DNA from: JAIMBK01 sp040755975
Lineage (GTDB): Bacteria; Bacillota; Desulfotomaculia; Desulfotomaculales; Nap2-2B
Length of the DNA: 7,552 nucleotides
Direction of reading: 5' to 3'
NCBI GenBank assembly: GCA_040755975.1
Contig: JBFLZY010000106.1
Location: forward strand, 1 to 7,552
Shown: positions 6,063 through 7,552 of the stretch, one piece after another
Position numbering within the stretch: the first letter of the stretch is position 1
Layout of the letters: every line of letters begins with the position of its first letter
Made by a program: the position numbers and the translations under genes
Notes under the pieces: generated by a model
What the model was told of the DNA's origin: nothing
Database searches by the model: none
Seen by the model: only the letters and a program-made list of their open reading frames with translations

Positions 6063-6236
6063 CCGCCGTTCGATTTGCCAGGAGCGACCCGGCACTCACC
6101 GGCGATCAGGTTGCTTCGATGTCAGCCGGTGCCATTTGTGACAGCAGAACAATAAGTATACTGGGCGCCGGTGAGTTTCGGACAGGTGAGTGCCGGGTCA
6201 GCCCGGAGCATCGGAGCGACGGCAAACGAACGGCGG
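6063..6236. repeat. 174-bp long imperfect palindrome
   Basis: Outer arms: 6063-6079 (CCGCCGTTCGATTTGCC) against the complement of 6221-6236, identical except one extra A. After an asymmetric unpaired part (6080-6085 against 6200-6220) comes a perfect 15-bp block: 6086-6100 (GACCCGGCACTCACC) against 6185-6199. Near the centre 6111-6124 can pair with 6139-6152 at 10 of 14 positions, the innermost five being perfect (TGTCA/TGACA), leaving a 14-nt apex (6125-6138). The element spans the last 12 codons and stop of the DUF3866 gene and most of the gap before the ComB-like gene. No T-tract follows, so it is not a plain terminator. It may be a small non-autonomous mobile element, an inverted duplication, or a structured RNA. 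Confidence 0.7.
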
Positions 6237-7322
6237 GCAAAGGGATATTCCCAAGGTATTGACCGCGTAAATTCCCGCCGCCCCCGCGGCCAGAAAATAC
6301 TCCGGATCCTCTTCAAGGGTCCTGCCCATCGTCGTAACTTCCAGGGCACATTCCCGGATCGCCTGCAGCGTCAAAGCAGCATCCAGAAAAACAACCCGGT
6401 GCCTGGCCAGGATTCCGCTTTCCAAAAGCTGCTGCTCGACGTAAGCTTTTTTTTCGGGGGGCATTTCCGGCAGAGTCACCGTGCACCTGGATAAAGCTAT
6501 GTCGCCCAGGGCGGTGCGGGTGTGGTGGCTCAAGCCCCGGTGCCGCTCCCGGGTGTCGGCAAAACTTATCCGGGGCACGGCGATGGGCAGGCCCTCCAAA
6601 ATGTTCACGGCGTTGACCAGTTCCCCCTGTTCCAGGGCGGTATGCGCGAATTTATGCCCCGCGCCCGCAACTCCGGGCCCCGTGGCGGCGATAATCACGT
6701 CTGCTCCGGCCGCTCCTTTGGCCGCCAAAAGGCCGCTGTAGGTAGTGATGGCTTCGTAGTCGCCGCCAAAGGCGTGGCCGCAGGTCACCGTGGCGGCCAG
6801 CAACCCTTTTTGCTTCAACCCGGCGACCAGTTTGCTCAGCGAAATGGGCAGCGCGCCGCCGTCGGTCATTAAATAAACCAGGCGGGCTTTGCCGCCGCTG
6901 AGCTTGTGCACAACTGCCGCCACGGGGCCCAAAGCGCTGTGCAAAGAGGCGACGATCACCGGTGTCTTGGCAAGCGAGCTGGTGGCTCGAAAAAGCTTAT
7001 GCTGCGGATGGTCTTCTTCTTCGATGGCCAGAACCTTTACCTGGGCGGGGGTGTAGCGGACTTTCACGATGTGCCCTTTTTCCGAAGCTTCCTTTTGGGA
7101 AACGTTCAAATTGGCCAGCACAAAGTGGTCGCCGCCCGTGCCCAGCTTTTTATAAACGGCGGTGGTGTTCAAGATGACTTCATCACCTAGTTGCACCGGG
7201 CCGGTTAAATCCGGGTAGTTGATTGCCCGTTCCCTTTCGCCCTCCACGATCACTTCTATTTCGCTTGCCCCGGGCCGGGTTTCCGTTACTCCGGCAACCT
7301 TTCCCTTGCGGATCCGGATCAT
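6198..7322 (-). CDS. DUF3866 family protein
   Basis: This 374-residue soluble protein matches the uncharacterised DUF3866 family as I remember it; no biochemical role is known. The N-terminal region (1-75) looks beta-rich, with QLGDEVILNTTAVYKKLGTGGDHFVLANL (44-72). The rest carries HSALGP (128-133), LMTDGGALPISLS (151-163), TCGHAFGGDYEAI (180-192), ATGPGVAGAGHKF (213-225), and a charged DTRERHRGLSHHT (256-268) that could be a metal or phosphate site (inference). DPEYFLAAGAAG (339-350) is near the end. No signal peptide or membrane helices. The ATG at 7320-7322 overlaps the upstream peptidase stop by four bases (ATGA), with GAGG 7 nt before it, indicating translational coupling. The last 12 residues (363-374) are encoded inside the palindrome at 6063-6236, so the tail may not be ancestral. 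Confidence 0.82.
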   Translation of the reverse strand: MIRIRKGKVAGVTETRPGASEIEVIVEGERERAINYPDLTGPVQLGDEVILNTTAVYKKLGTGGDHFVLANLNVSQKEASEKGHIVKVRYTPAQVKVLAIEEEDHPQHKLFRATSSLAKTPVIVASLHSALGPVAAVVHKLSGGKARLVYLMTDGGALPISLSKLVAGLKQKGLLAATVTCGHAFGGDYEAITTYSGLLAAKGAAGADVIIAATGPGVAGAGHKFAHTALEQGELVNAVNILEGLPIAVPRISFADTRERHRGLSHHTRTALGDIALSRCTVTLPEMPPEKKAYVEQQLLESGILARHRVVFLDAALTLQAIRECALEVTTMGRTLEEDPEYFLAAGAAGIYAVNTLGISLCPPFVCRRSDAPG

Positions 7323-7552
7323 CGGTTAACCTCGTTGGCCAGGCGGATAATCTCCAAGACCAGTCTTGCGCTGTTCACAAGATCCTCTACCTTGATGAAT
7401 TCTTCCGTCGTATGCACCTTTTGCATGCCGATGCCCAGGTTGGCGCAGGCAATGCCGTGCTGGTTGAAAATGTTGGCGTCGCTGCCGCCGCCGCTGCTGA
7501 CCATTTTTGGGAAAAGGTTAAGACTGCGGGCGGCGGCCGCGGCCAGTTGGAC
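7319..7552 (-). CDS. M20-family metallopeptidase (peptidase T-like), C-terminal end
   Basis: Only the last 77 residues are in the window; the gene continues beyond its upper edge. The sequence reads through the edge in frame (VQLAAAAARSLNLFPK) into the family block SGGGSDANIFNQHGIACANLGIG, then KVHTTEEFIKVEDL, whose His is a ligand of the two-zinc centre in M20 enzymes, and a final helix. This pattern is typical of peptidase T and Bacillus YqjE-like exopeptidases that cleave short peptides in the cytoplasm. The TGA stop overlaps the DUF3866 start (ATGA), so both are translated from one message. Substrate cannot be set from this fragment; a related M20 amidohydrolase is possible. Confidence 0.85.
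   Translation of the reverse strand, partial: VQLAAAAARSLNLFPKMVSSGGGSDANIFNQHGIACANLGIGMQKVHTTEEFIKVEDLVNSARLVLEIIRLANEVNR

Noticed and set aside
6015..6095. N-terminal extension of the ComB-like protein starting at GTG 6095
   Set aside because: The GTG has no spaced ribosome site, and the first residues are the reverse reading of a palindrome arm. The TTG at 6014 has a well-spaced GGGGTGA and gives the usual family length.
6155..6162. AGTATACT palindrome as a -10 box inside the long palindrome
   Set aside because: TATACT is present on both strands by symmetry, but no acceptable -35 hexamer lies 16-18 nt upstream on either strand.
6063..6236. Integron attC site or known riboswitch
   Set aside because: No RYYYAAC/GTTRRRY core sites, no integrase, and no recognisable conserved core of a cobalamin, SAM, T-box or glycine riboswitch.

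Overview
All nine coding regions recognised here lie on the minus strand, tightly spaced, so the window is read from high to low coordinates. The content points to an endospore-forming, probably anaerobic member of the Firmicutes, of the Clostridia/Peptococcaceae (Desulfotomaculum/Pelotomaculum-like) type. Reasons: a SpoIIM sporulation membrane protein beside xerD and deoB (a neighbourhood also known from Bacillus), a DUF362 protein with two 4Fe-4S clusters, strong Shine-Dalgarno sequences with frequent TTG/GTG starts, and moderately GC-rich coding DNA with AT-rich gaps. The lineage is inferred from gene content; no species was identified.

Layout in transcription order: (1) C-terminal end of an M20-family peptidase (7552-7319), overlapping by ATGA with (2) a DUF3866 protein (7322-6198). 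(3) A gap of about 180 bases dominated by a 174-bp imperfect palindrome (6063-6236) that also covers the last 12 codons of the DUF3866 gene. (4) A 227-residue protein resembling the 2-phosphosulfolactate phosphatase (ComB) fold (6014-5331). (5) spoIIM (5254-4622), preceded by a candidate sigma-E promoter and followed by an AT-rich inverted repeat. (6) A DUF362/ferredoxin-type iron-sulfur protein (4542-3433). (7) xerD (3369-2479), (8) deoB (2443-1229), (9) aroK (1214-666) and (10) the N-terminal 212 residues of aroB (638 to the window edge).

Functionally this is a chain of housekeeping and sporulation genes: peptide turnover, engulfment during sporulation, chromosome dimer resolution, pentose-phosphate salvage from nucleosides, and two steps of the shikimate pathway. 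The deoB-aroK-aroB part is spaced like an operon (gaps of 14 and 27 nt). No RNA gene, CRISPR array, insertion sequence with transposase or clear intrinsic terminator was seen.

The least explained element is the long imperfect palindrome at 6063-6236. Its arms match over two blocks (16 of 17 and 15 of 15 positions) and it contains partial internal repeats that allow alternative pairings. It is either a small non-autonomous mobile or repetitive element, or an inverted duplication of the end of the DUF3866 gene, or a structured RNA.
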